A stretch of DNA of 64,000 nt from positions 14,461,501 through 14,525,500 of the forward strand of contig JAJNNQ010000004.1 of the NCBI GenBank assembly GCA_027886175.1. Direction: 5' to 3'. Below are positions 50,268-61,027 of this stretch, piece after piece. This stretch comes from Phylloscopus collybita. Taxonomy: Eukaryota; Chordata; Aves; Passeriformes; Phylloscopidae. The position numbers and the translations under genes are program-made. How positions within the stretch are numbered: position 1 is the first letter of the stretch; each line of letters begins with the position of its first letter. The notes below the pieces were generated by a model. It was not told the DNA's origin, did not search any database, and was given only the letters and a program-made list of their open reading frames with translations.

Positions 50268-50457
50268 CCCACCTGGCTACAGCCTCCTTTCAGGCAGTTG
50301 TACAGAGTAGTAAGGTCTCCCCTGAGCCTCCTTTTCTCCAGGCTAAACACCCCCAGCTCCTTCAGCTGCTCCTCAAGGACTTGTGCTCCAGGCTCTTCAC
50401 CTGGAAGCTCTGTTGACCTTCCCTTGGACTTGCTCTAGCACCTCAATGTCTTTCTTG
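50268..50457 (-). repeat. inverted CR1 segment inside the CR1, matching 51178-51364
   Basis: The reverse complement of this stretch aligns to 51178-51364 with 8 mismatches in about 187 bases and no gaps (about 96% identity by hand count). It starts at CAAGAAAGACATTGAGG and ends at GTAGCCAGGTGG. It lacks the CR1 3' terminus, so it does not look like a normal new CR1 insertion. The host element resumes on its right at ATCTTGATTGCAATCACCCA, close to where it broke off. Confidence 0.85.
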
Positions 50458-51177
50458 TCATCTTGATTGCAATCACCCAGCATATAGGGCAAAACCAAGG
50501 GGCCAGCATAAGGTCAGCACAGGTTTAAGAAAGACAGGTTCTACCTGACTAACCTGGTCTCCTTTTATGAGCAAATGACTCACCTGATGAGTGAGGGGAA
50601 GGCTGTGGATGTTGTCTACCTGGACTTCAGAAAAACCATGGACCACATTTTCCCATCGCATTCTCCTGGAAAAGCAGACCAGGGCTAGGACAGGCATAAT
50701 CTTTGCTGGTTAAAAAAAACAGAGAGTGGTGGTGAATGCAGCTACATCCAGTTTACATCTGCTTACTGCTGGTGTCTGACGGGAATCACTGTTGGTCCCA
50801 GTCCTAATAGATTTATTGACAATAAATAATACTGATGAGATGATAAAAAATATCCTCAGTAAGTTCATGAGCAACACTAAGTTGGCTGGATAGTGGGAAG
50901 GCTTAGCAGAGGAATCTGTGCAAGCCAGATTTATGGGCTGAGGCCGAATAGATGAGGTTCAGCAAGGCTGACGCTTCAGTCACAACAGTTCCAGTGCTAA
51001 AGGCTGGAGGTGGTGGTCAACAGTGGGTGAACATGAGCCAGCCGTGTCCCCAGGTGGACAGTGGCATCCTAGGTTATACCAAAAGTAGTATAGCCAGAGC
51101 AGTAACCATTGCATTGTACTGACCACTGGTTAGACCTCACCTGAACCATCCTGTGTTCAGTTTTGGGCCCCTCACGC

Positions 51178-51364
51178 CAAGAAAGACATTGAGGTTCTAG
51201 AGCAAGTCCAAGGGAAGGTCAACAGAGCTTCCTGGTGAAGGGCCTGGACCACAAGTCCTTGAGGAGCAGCTGAGGGAGCTGGGGGTGTTTAGCCTGGAGA
51301 AAAGGAGGCTCAAGGGAGACCTTACTGCTCTGTACAACTGCCTGAAAGGAGGCTGTAACCAGGT
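51178..51364 (+). repeat. sense partner of the CR1 inverted duplication
   Basis: This is the normal in-order CR1 segment whose inverted copy lies at 50268-50457. The two arms are separated by about 720 bases and could pair as a long hairpin in DNA or RNA. Confidence 0.85.
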
Positions 51365-51645
51365 GGGTGTTGGTCTCTTCTTCCAGGCAAATGAGCAACA
51401 GAAGTCTCAAGCTGTTCCAGGGGATGTTCAGGTTGGGCATCAGGAGGAATTTAATCATGCAAAGGATTGTAAACACTAGAACCACCCAGGGAAGTGGTGG
51501 TGGTTGAGCCCCTATCCCTGAAGATATTCAAGAAAGAACTGGATGTGACATTTAGTGTCATGCTCTAGTTGACAAGGTGGTGATCAAAGCTGAATTCAAT
51601 GGACTTGGAAGTCTTTTCCAACCTAAATGATTCTCTCATTATGTG

Positions 51646-53396
51646 ATTTATATTTTCCATTATACCTCTCAGTCCTCTTTTAAAGTAACTCTAGAATATG
51701 AATATCATTTGACCAAACTGATGAACAAGAAAAATATATTTATATTTTCCTTGCTCTTACATAGACTAAGGGTATACCCCTTTCTAATTTTTCAGCAGCC
51801 AAAGCTCCCACATTTTCAGACCATTATTAGTGTCTTCTGCCAAGACAGATCCCTTCCAACATGCTGTCACAACAGCAGCATCACATAAAAAAAAATTGTG
51901 TTTGTTTTTACAGAGCTTTGTGTTCTGCAAAAGTCTAGCACTATAAACATAATCTGGAAGCTCAATCACACACTGAACATACATTCAAATAATCAATGTA
52001 CCGCAAAGTATTTTAAACATCAAGGAATAATACACGGCACAAGTCTAGAAGATGTTTAGATATTTTTAAAAACAAATTGATGTCTCATGAGGTGCTCAAA
52101 TTCATTGAGAAAATTAACTGACATTGGAGAATATGGAAGTTAAAAATATAAGTGTCTTTTAGAATCTCAATAAATATTGGCATACTAGAAATTAACGAAA
52201 AATAAAAATTTCTTCCCACCAGAAGTTTTACGATAAAGAAGTACCCTGCAACTAAAGAGAATTCAATGCCAGGAGTTTCTTTGTCATTTTCTTGAACTCT
52301 TTCTTTAGTACCAGAAATCAAAAGAAAATTCTGTCCCCTTTTCCCCTTTCAATTTTAGTATCTTTGAAGTAGGTTCACAATCCGTTTGTCTTAAGACCTC
52401 TTTAATGTCACACCAATTAGTCAGATAGGCAGATTGAGAGCTGGGAGAAAGCAGACACTTGGTTATCACTAAGAATTAAATTCTCCATGCTTTCCTGCCA
52501 GACACATTTTCCCTCCTTCCCCTGTAAATGGAAAAAAAAAAAAAAAAGAATAAAATACAAGAAAAAGTGCAAGCTCTCTTGGGACAGAGTAGAATTTGAC
52601 AGAAAATTCCCATTCAAGTGCAATTTGCTTCACTTAAAACTCAATGGTCGGAATTTATGCTTTGAAACTTTATATATTAGGTTAACATTACCCTCTAACT
52701 TTGATTTGATTTATTTTTTCCCCAAGTGTAAGAATAAAAGCAATTTACAAGAGTCAACAATCTGGAGCTACAGGTGTGTCATTAGTATAATGCACGCTCT
52801 TGAAATGATACAGACAAAAAGTTAGGAATAGCATAGCCAATATCATCATCAGTCTCTCCTATGTCCTTTTTTGTCAGAAATTGGAGGTGTCTGCCAGATA
52901 CTGACTAAAATATTTGAATTTTTGTTTTTTGCATAGTACTCAGAATGATTAGTGAGTTTGAATCACAGATGGAGTGAAATAGAGAGCTCTTGTCTCTGTC
53001 TTAGTTACATATGTCTTTGCTCAAACAGAAATTACAGTTACCATGTCTGTAGTAAGTATGGCTTTTCTTCCCATCAGCTCAGTCTACAGATTAAATGCTT
53101 CTCTGCTAAGGAGAGATTGTGGTACTCTTCCTCCTTTTCCTCTTTATTCTAAATTAAAAAATATATTCTAAAGTTTGCTTTTATTTTTATACCCTTTGGA
53201 GAGAGATGGAATTATATTAGAATTTAAGTGATGGAGACCACTGGCAAGACTAAATCTGATATAAAAGGCAGACGCTCAGGAGAAAAATATTTACATCATA
53301 AAATAAAAAACCCAAACCACTCAAAACCAACAGCAATTTTCAGGATAAAGTTTAATACTTGTATTCTCACAAGCAGCTGTCCTTTCAAGAAACTGG

Positions 53397-53442
<46 letters not shown>

Positions 53443-56400
53443 TCTTAAGGGGTCAATCTGAGTCCAAATTAAGCATTTGTTTCTCTATTCTGTTTTGAAG
53501 CAGAAAACACATGACTCCTGTTCCATTCCTGAGTATGAAAAAGGCAAACAGCAGCAGTCTGTTAGGGCAGAGATGATGTCAAATGGAAATCAGTGGCTAT
53601 TTATTCTTGAGACGTAGTAGTAGGGGATTTACAAAATGAGGGAAAAAAATAAGGAGGTTTATGTGTCAACAGGTTGCATAATCTGTCTCCCATTGTTATG
53701 TTTCTTAATATATCTTCCTTTATTCCTGCCAGTGCTCCAAGAAGCATAGCTAGTTAAACAGATGAACTTTTCTGAGGTGTATACTCAGTCCAGTGTGCAC
53801 TTCAAACTTGTGAATCTTCAGGAGGTCACTAAAGGTTATTCAGCTAGAGGTCTTGTAGAATGAGTGAGTAACTGCTGTAATAAAAAACAGCTAGAGAATA
53901 AACTGGCCATCCCACAGGCCCAGAATCATAAGCACATATTGACTGGGCTGGGAAAATTTTAATCTTTCCAAGTCCGATACTTTTTTTACTTGATGCTGAC
54001 TTAAGAGACAATATATTACCATGCTGTCATTGCACATAAGCTTAGTAAGCTTCAGCAGTGCAATAAATGCCAGGTCCATTAAACAGAGAGGAGACTTCAC
54101 CGATATGAAGTAGGTTGGTCCCTTCTCCTTGTGTCACATGTGCTTTTTGAGATTCAGGATTGTTAAAAAGAGGTGGAAAGATGATGTTATGCTAGCACTC
54201 AATGCGTCTGTCTGGCTGAATCCTAAACTACGTCAATAAACAGAATGTTTTCTAATTTTGATGAAGATTCTTCATGAAAATGCTTAAGGCTGTGGATAGA
54301 TTCTACAAACCTCAAGTACAAGAGAGTATTTTAGGTGATTATGCAATCACATGTTGATCAAGTAATCAGACATCCTGTTCCTTTATTATTACATGCTATT
54401 AGATTTGCTGTCTAGGAATTGTCCCTTGTACTTAATTTTAAGTGGTGGGTGGGACACTCTCTTACATACTGCATTTTGGGTGCAGTATTTCGGCGAAAAT
54501 AGATATTGTGTTGAAATTATCGAGACATAGGCCACAGGATTAGATTTCTGTATCTATCAAAAATTTTCTCTGAAATTTCTCTTTATTGTTTTTTAAGAAT
54601 ACTGGAACATATGATTGGCTTTTATCCAGGAAGTTCTGGTCCTCTAAGAGAGTGCTTGGGAAGCTGTTGCTGAAATGGATGATAAGCTGCAAGCCACTTC
54701 TAACTGAACAGGGGAACAGAACAAGCTCAATTCATTATGATCAGCTGTGGTGAGCTAGAAAACAACTTAGCATCCTACTAAAGTAAGACCCAAGGCATTA
54801 AATTAATCTTACTTCAAATAAATATTCTGCAGAGAAATGAAGACCTTAGAGTAGACATGTTGTAGTAGATGACTCCTTGCTTGTGAATACATTTTGTTAA
54901 CTATTTTGTTTCCAGAGAGAATAGGATAAAGAGGGTGGATTAAGAAAAAAGAAATTTTGACAACACAGATAGCCAGTATCAGACCTTCTGGACACACTGG
55001 AAAGAGATATATTTGTTTGGTGCAAAAATTAGAAAAAGTTTTCTAAGCTTCCAGAAATGGTTGACATTTTTCTACATAGGGAAAGAAGGCAGAAAAAAAT
55101 GATGTAAAAGTAAACCAGATTTTATTTCTTATGAAAGATTATTTTTTAAAATGTGTCCTAGACACATTTCAAATTCAGCAATATTTTGCAGGAAGGGTAC
55201 TTTCCATGTGTAATGACCCCAGACTCTATTGTCATCTATTTACATTTATAAGTGACAAAAAATTGTAAGTAGGCTATCATCCATTGTCTTTTAATTTTTG
55301 ATACATATGCAAGAAGCTCATCAGTCTTCTCCAAACTAAAAGGGAGGTTTTTAAAAGAGAATGTCACCCATGATTCTTCATTTAGCTTGTGTTTTCTGCC
55401 TTCCTAGGTGGGAAATTTAAGCTTTTAGAGGCCACAGAATGGAATGTGCTGTGAAAATATGAAATATTACAACTCTGAAATGTTTAAAAAAGATTTAGCA
55501 TGGTTATGAATCAGATCCAGCGCCTGTTTGCATTGCTTGGTGACATATTTCATTTATATGACTGGGATATTGCAAGCAGCACCACATAAAATACAAATGT
55601 TTGTTTGATAGATTGGACAAAACTTAAGAAACTGTTAGAGGGTAAAAATGTTATCCCAACCAATAGGCTGATGAAGCTTTTGTAAACTGCAACACTGCAT
55701 TAGAGGAAACATCTGGTATTGCCTTCCAGAAAACTTCAGATGATCTCCCACGAAATGTTTGGTTTCTTTTTTCCTAGTGAAAATTATTGCCTTAATTGAA
55801 AATAGTATTTTTGACAGAAACAACACTGGACCCCATTTTGGGGGGAAAAACCAAGCATGCTACAACAATTTCCCTAATATTATATGAAGTCACTGCCAAA
55901 TGTTTAGTAATTGACCATTTAAGAAAAAGGATTCCCCTATCTTGCCCTATATATGATTTTTGTGATAGTAAAGTCTCCCATGAGAAAATGCATATAAAGG
56001 AAAAGAGATAATGATATATGTTAATTTCCATCAGGTAAAATGTGGAATTTTTCATCACATGGCAGTGAAGATATTCGAAGAAAAGCAATGAGATGGTATG
56101 TCAGCTGTTAGTGATAAGTAGCTCCAGTTCAACCATACAAATATGACAGGACTTACCATACTGCTATGTCCTCTAAGTGAAAACATGTAGTGGCACTATC
56201 AGAGTTCCTGCACTCCAAGACATGAGATCCCTCTTTCACTACAAAGAAAAAATTCCTGAATTGAATACCTTTTTCTGAGATATTCTGGATATATTCTGTA
56301 TTAAGCATTTCTATGAAAATGCTGTATTTGCAATAGCACAGTAGGTGCTTATCCCAAAGCCAAGAGATCTGAACACAGGAAAACAGGGCATCAGAGATAT

Positions 56401-57342
56401 AAAAAGTCACCTGTACTTGTATCAGCAATAGAATTATAGTGGTTTTCTTACTTTAGTATATATAAGAAGGAACTAACCTATTTCATTTAGTGTCTGGCAA
56501 AAGTCAGAGGAATCCACTTTATTGTCAACTGTTATATTAAGCAGACACCTGAACAGTTGTAATCTAATAAGTTCTGTTCCACCCTTTCAATCACCATGTT
56601 TAACCTTGCAGGAGTCCACGTGCTGCAAGCGTACTCTCCAGGCACCTGCTTTGCACTACCTTACAGCACAGGCCCCTGCAACTGGAACAGGACTTAGGGC
56701 CAGAAATATAAATTCTCCTTTCAAACATTTCAAGTCAGACTTTGAGTAAGCCTCCTTAGGATTCTGTGAATCCTACACAGAAAGATTTAGGAGATTTACA
56801 GTATCTATGCATTAGATCACGAGTGCCCGCAGCCTACCGCATGTTAAGGTCCCTTCCAGGCTGCTAAAGGAGCGTGCAGTGCAGAATTCTGGTCTAGGGA
56901 ACAGACTTGCAACTGCTATTTCCTACCCTGTAATCTTCATCTACGTCCTGGGAGCCTGGGTTTCTAGGCCACTCACTGATCATAAAGCATATCTTTTTGC
57001 AACAGGTCACAACTGCATTGTTAGGCTTTTCAAAATGCATGTAAACCAAATTTGGCTAAGCCTTAGGATCAAGGACAGAAATACAACAAAGAAAAAAGTG
57101 TTTTGAAGTACTTTAAGAGGTATCTCCACCTTCTTTTCCCAGTACAAAAGTCTTTTAAATAACTGTGAGAAGCAAAAAGAGATATTTCTGGCAGTTAAAT
57201 GTAATTCTTCTGCTCTGAATATCAAATGATCAGCTCTTGAAGTGATATCTTTGAGTGGTTTAAGAAGATACATATTCTTTATCAATCTGATAACTTTCCT
57301 GAATTTCATTTCATACCATCAGAAAATCCATTATTAAAATAA
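51646..57342. other. upstream intergenic segment, unique AT-rich DNA
   Basis: Besides the T(41) tract and an A(15) run near 52530, nothing was recognised. The patch at 56.6-56.9 kb has a few more CpGs but no identified element. No exon is supported. Confidence 0.5.
53401..53441. repeat. T(41) mononucleotide tract
   Basis: It is an uninterrupted run of 41 T on the plus strand, with no adjacent retrotransposon recognised. Confidence 0.9.
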
Positions 57343-57463
57343 GAGCATGGTGCTCTTATGTCAAGGTCATGGGTTTGATCCCTGTACAAGATATTCTCTT
57401 AAAGTTGGACTTTGTGATCATTGGAGGTCCCTTCTAACTCAGAATACTTTGTGATTCTGTGAT
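57343..57463 (+). mobile_element. TguSINE1-like SINE: tRNA-Ile head with CR1 tail, 5'-truncated
   Basis: Positions 57343-57387 follow the 3' two-thirds of tRNA-Ile: GAGCATGGTGCTCTTATG, then CAAGGTCATGGGTTTGATCC and CTGTAC. By eye it differs from tRNA-Ile by a handful of C-to-T or G-to-A changes and one deletion near the anticodon. The B box GGTTTGATCCC is at 57372-57382. The tail GTGATCATTGGAGGTCCCTT, CTAACTCAGAATAC and GATTCTGTGAT is a CR1 3' end. A tRNA-Ile head joined to a CR1 tail is the structure of TguSINE1 from songbirds. The 5' tRNA part with the A box is missing. No complete tRNA gene is present. Confidence 0.75.
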
Positions 57464-57626
57464 AATTACTCCAAAAAAAAAAAGGTATCTTCAGGAAAAT
57501 ATGATTCAGTCCATGAAACTACAGGGAACCTAAAATGAAATTATTTGAAACTCTTGGGGCCCTGCACAGAATTACCTATGACATTATAACTACCTTCCTT
57601 CTCTCCTAACCCAAAACTCATTTAGG

Positions 57627-57990
57627 GCCACCTCAAGTGCTGGGGACAGTTTTGGGTGCCACAATACAAAAAAGACATAGTTATGTGAGGGGGAAAAGGA
57701 GAAGCAGACACTGATCTCTTCTCTGTAGTGACCAGTTACAGGACCTGAGGGAGTGGCCTGAAGATGTGTCAGGGGAGGTTTAGACTGGATATTAAGGAGA
57801 GGTTCTTCACCCAGAGGGTAGCTGGATCTCCTTGGCTCCCTATGGAAATGGTCACAGCTTCAGCCTGACAGAATTCAAGAATCTGTTGGACACACATTGT
57901 GCCGTGTTGTGGCTGTCCTGTGTAGGACCACGAGTTGGACTTCCATGATCCTTGTGAGCCCCTTCCAACTCTATTCTCTTCTGTAATCCT
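57627..57990 (+). mobile_element. CR1 LINE 3' end, sense
   Basis: It shows blocks GGACAGTTTTGGGTGCCAC, TGTCAGGGGAGGTTTAGACT, GGTTCTTCACCCAGAGGGT, AGTTGGACTTCCATGATCCT and CCCCTTCCAACTCTATTCTC in CR1 order. It belongs to the subtype with AGCCTGACAGAATTCAAGAA, different from the copies at 15 and 50 kb. Small internal deletions are present and it is noncoding. Confidence 0.85.
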
Positions 57991-59602
57991 AATTTCAGAT
58001 ACATGTTTTGCATGTCTACTTGTTTTATCCTCTCACTTGTGAAACAAAATGGCATTATGAAATATGCCATTTCTTTGTCTCTTCTACTGGAATTTCCATA
58101 GCTATTTTTACTAGTTAATTTTCTTATTTCTCTGACTATTTTACTTCCCTGCTGCTCACTGTAAGTATACTTTATTTAAAGGAATCTTTATAGCTGGTGG
58201 AAATATACTTAATAATTATATACTCACTCATTCCTTTTGGTTTTCAACATTTTTATGACTCCCAATGTTTCCCCATTCCAGATTGTTCTTTTACTTAAAA
58301 ACTTTCTGCTTATTACTTATACTAATTTTTTATGTCCTTTAACCACATTGGCCTCTGTTTCCCCATTTCCTGTAGAAGTTTAAAAGGAATTAATTTCTAC
58401 TATAACATCTACAAAATTATTTCTGTATATTCCAATGTTCTGATGGTGACCTCATAGATATTAAAGGATTCAAACACTTTTCAGTTATCTGCTGATCTAA
58501 GAATTTTGAAAAGATTCACTATCATTATTAAACAAGTCCCTTTTTTGCATGGACTTGTTTTTTCTTAGGCTACAGTATGGCCACATATATCTACAGTTAA
58601 ATGTTACTTAAAGAAATGGAAGAAGGAAAATATTCAGGGAAATGAGCACACGTGTGTTATGTGCTTGCTGCAAGTCCCAGCTGTGGAGTTAGCAGTGGTC
58701 TCTGACCCTCTGAAGCAGCTCATTATCAGCGTCTGTTCACTAGCTCCACATGTACAAACACAGAACAATGCCTTAAATGCTAGTTTAGTGGCACCTTTTG
58801 ATACCTGCTCTGTGTCAGGTTCTGAGGTGCAAACCCTCAAAGTAGAATGTGCTGTACTTTATGGATCAAAATAATCATGGGTTTAGTTTCCCGATGGAAC
58901 TTGTCACACATTTAGTATCTTGCTATTTAAAAAGATAAATTATGCAAGAAATCAAATTACTTTTATGTTACTCTTATCTCTTTGTTGGGTTTGTTTTTTG
59001 GTTTGTTTTTTTTTTTTTTTTAAAGGAAGTGTGTTGTGAAAGCATTTATTAAACAAGTTAATTTATTGGGTTGTAGGGATTTTTTGTGCTATGTTTCACA
59101 CATTACTCATTTTTGATATTCATTTCACAGAAAAGATTTTATTTTGAATTAAAATTCAAGTCACCATTTTTTGGGTATTTTAAAATTCCAGTCAATTATC
59201 ATTATATCAAGAAAATATAATAACAGCATCTTGAGTATTTTCTATTTGTTTCAGTGAATTTTACTTCAATTCAGGGACAAAAGAAAGACAACTGGTCCCA
59301 GGTTGCTATGCCAATATTACACAGAGAGTTTAGAAAATTTAAATCATCCAGTTCTGTTTATTGTTACAACATCAGCAAATAGTTTCAGTCATCCTGTGGA
59401 CCAAACTCAATCACTGCAAAACATCAGTGTAATGTGTACAAAAAGCTGGAATTACTACATTGGTGTTTCAGGAAGGTGAACACAGGCAGAATCATTTCAC
59501 AGTGTTTGCTAAGAAAGAGGAGCAAATAAGTTTAGATGCTTTTCCACAGCCACTTTCCAAAACTCAAAAACAGAAAACCTGAGTTATAAAAATGAGTCTT
59601 GA

Positions 59603-59637
<35 letters not shown>

Positions 59638-60228
59638 AAAAAAAAACCACAAACAAAACTCTGAGTACAAGTACGCTGTCCCTACATGAAAACATCACTA
59701 ATAGTAACACAAAAAAATCAGCCCCTGTCAGATGACAACTCTGAAATCATATCCTGAAATAAGAAACTGTGATGGAAATATAAATTTACATGATGATATA
59801 CTACAGTTCTGTGTGACATAGACGTATTTGCATGATAAAACCTCAATCATTGTATTAATAAAGATGTATCTTTAATGAGTAGATGCTCCTGCTCTGATTG
59901 CACTGTGACAGAAATTTTACTCTATATATTTGATTTCCTTTGTTAAAAATGAAAGGTGAAATAGTTTTGTTTTGTTTTTTATTTGGATCAATAGTGTCAC
60001 AAAACTAAATAATTATGCATTAAATTTCCCATGATAAGCAAGCAGTACTTGTTACACATAGTCAGACCATAATTTAAACACATTAATTACGTACGATTAT
60101 TGTCAGTGTCCTGAACAGCTATCTGGATATGTTCCAGAAGCAAAACTGTTCCTATTCCTGAATAAAATTATTCATATCAAAATTGAGGAGGAATTGGAAT
60201 TCCAGAAATAGTTTAGTGCTTCCCGAGT
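57991..60228. other. upstream intergenic segment, unique AT-rich DNA
   Basis: It has a T-run near 59005-59021 and the A(33) tract. No gene or repeat family was recognised otherwise. Confidence 0.5.
59604..59636. repeat. A(33) mononucleotide tract
   Basis: It is an uninterrupted run of 33 A followed by CAAAAAAAAA-type sequence. No retrotransposon body was recognised upstream. Confidence 0.9.
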
Positions 60229-60291
60229 GGCTGGAACTAGATGGTTTTTAAGGCCCCTTCCAACTCAGATAATTCTATTGCTCTATGATTC
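60229..60291 (+). mobile_element. CR1 LINE 3' tip, sense
   Basis: GGCTGGAACTAGATGGTTTT, AAGGCCCCTTCCAACTCAGA and the terminal AATTCTATTGCTCTATGATTC are the last 60 or so bases of a CR1. The copy is strongly 5'-truncated. Confidence 0.8.
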
Positions 60292-60897
60292 AGAGCCATC
60301 AATCCTTCTTTCCCTTCTGATAAATAGTATATCAAAGATGCCATCTGTGAAAATTTAATTAAATATATTCTGGTCTCTGATTTTAAAAAGGAAAGAAAAA
60401 AAGGCAGACACCATTTGAGAAAGCTGATCAACAACCACCCTAAAATGGAAAGAGACAAGCCAAGGAGGTAGCATTGGAGAGTGATAGTAATCACCAAACT
60501 ATAGGGTCATAAATATGCAGAGATAAAAGAATCCTGGAAGAAATACACATGCTCCTGTACATGGTATCTGCAGGTATTTTGAGAATAGTACAGAAGCCTC
60601 GGGTTCATCACTCCACAGCATCAGACTAACATCTTTATCAAGCTGCTATGCTTGCAACGTGTGGGCTACTCCTATAAGATGAATGGACTCTAATCCTGTG
60701 GAATAATGCATTATTGTGGAATAAGAACAAACCTTTTTATACCTAGTTATCAACAACTGGTTGGAACACCTCTGAAGAATCCTCTTTCAGATAGCTTTGG
60801 CATATATTCAGGGGGAAAGTGTCATCGGATTGAAAAAAGAAATCTCTTTGTCGTTGATTAAAAGCCTTGTAAAACACTATTCTTTAGATGATGATTG

Positions 60898-60972
60898 ACA
60901 TGGCAAAAAAACAAAAAAAACCAACATGGCAAAAAAACAAAAAACAACCAAACAACCAAACACCCCCCCCCC

Positions 60973-61019
<47 letters not shown>

Positions 61020-61027
61020 ACCCAAAA
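60898..61027. repeat. A-rich block ending in C(11)A(44)
   Basis: Two copies of a roughly 24-base unit (ACATGGCAAAAAAACAAAAA...) are followed by AACCAAACAACC, then C(11) at 60963-60973 and A(44) at 60974-61017. The Phe-rich minus-strand frame across it is compositional. Confidence 0.85.

Larger units (their letters stand above)
49900..51645 (+). mobile_element. CR1 LINE, sense, about 1.75 kb, with an inverted internal insert
   Basis: The plus strand shows degraded CR1 ORF2 in order. First comes the region before the reverse transcriptase (GACCTGCTGAGCCATTTAGA near 50041), then [14 protein letters not shown] near 50228-50268. After a 190-base inverted insert it continues with EGKAVDVVYLDFRKTMD near 50596-50640, the C-terminal region, [21 protein letters not shown] near 51288-51350, and the 3' region. 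It ends near 51645 with a decayed ATTCTATGA-type repeat (GATTCTCTCATTATGTGAT). Multiple stops and frameshifts make it inactive. It is the longest CR1 copy in the window. Confidence 0.88.

Noticed and set aside
57343..57387. tRNA-Ile gene
   Set aside because: The 5' third with the A box and acceptor stem is missing and a CR1 tail follows, so it is a SINE head and not a tRNA gene.
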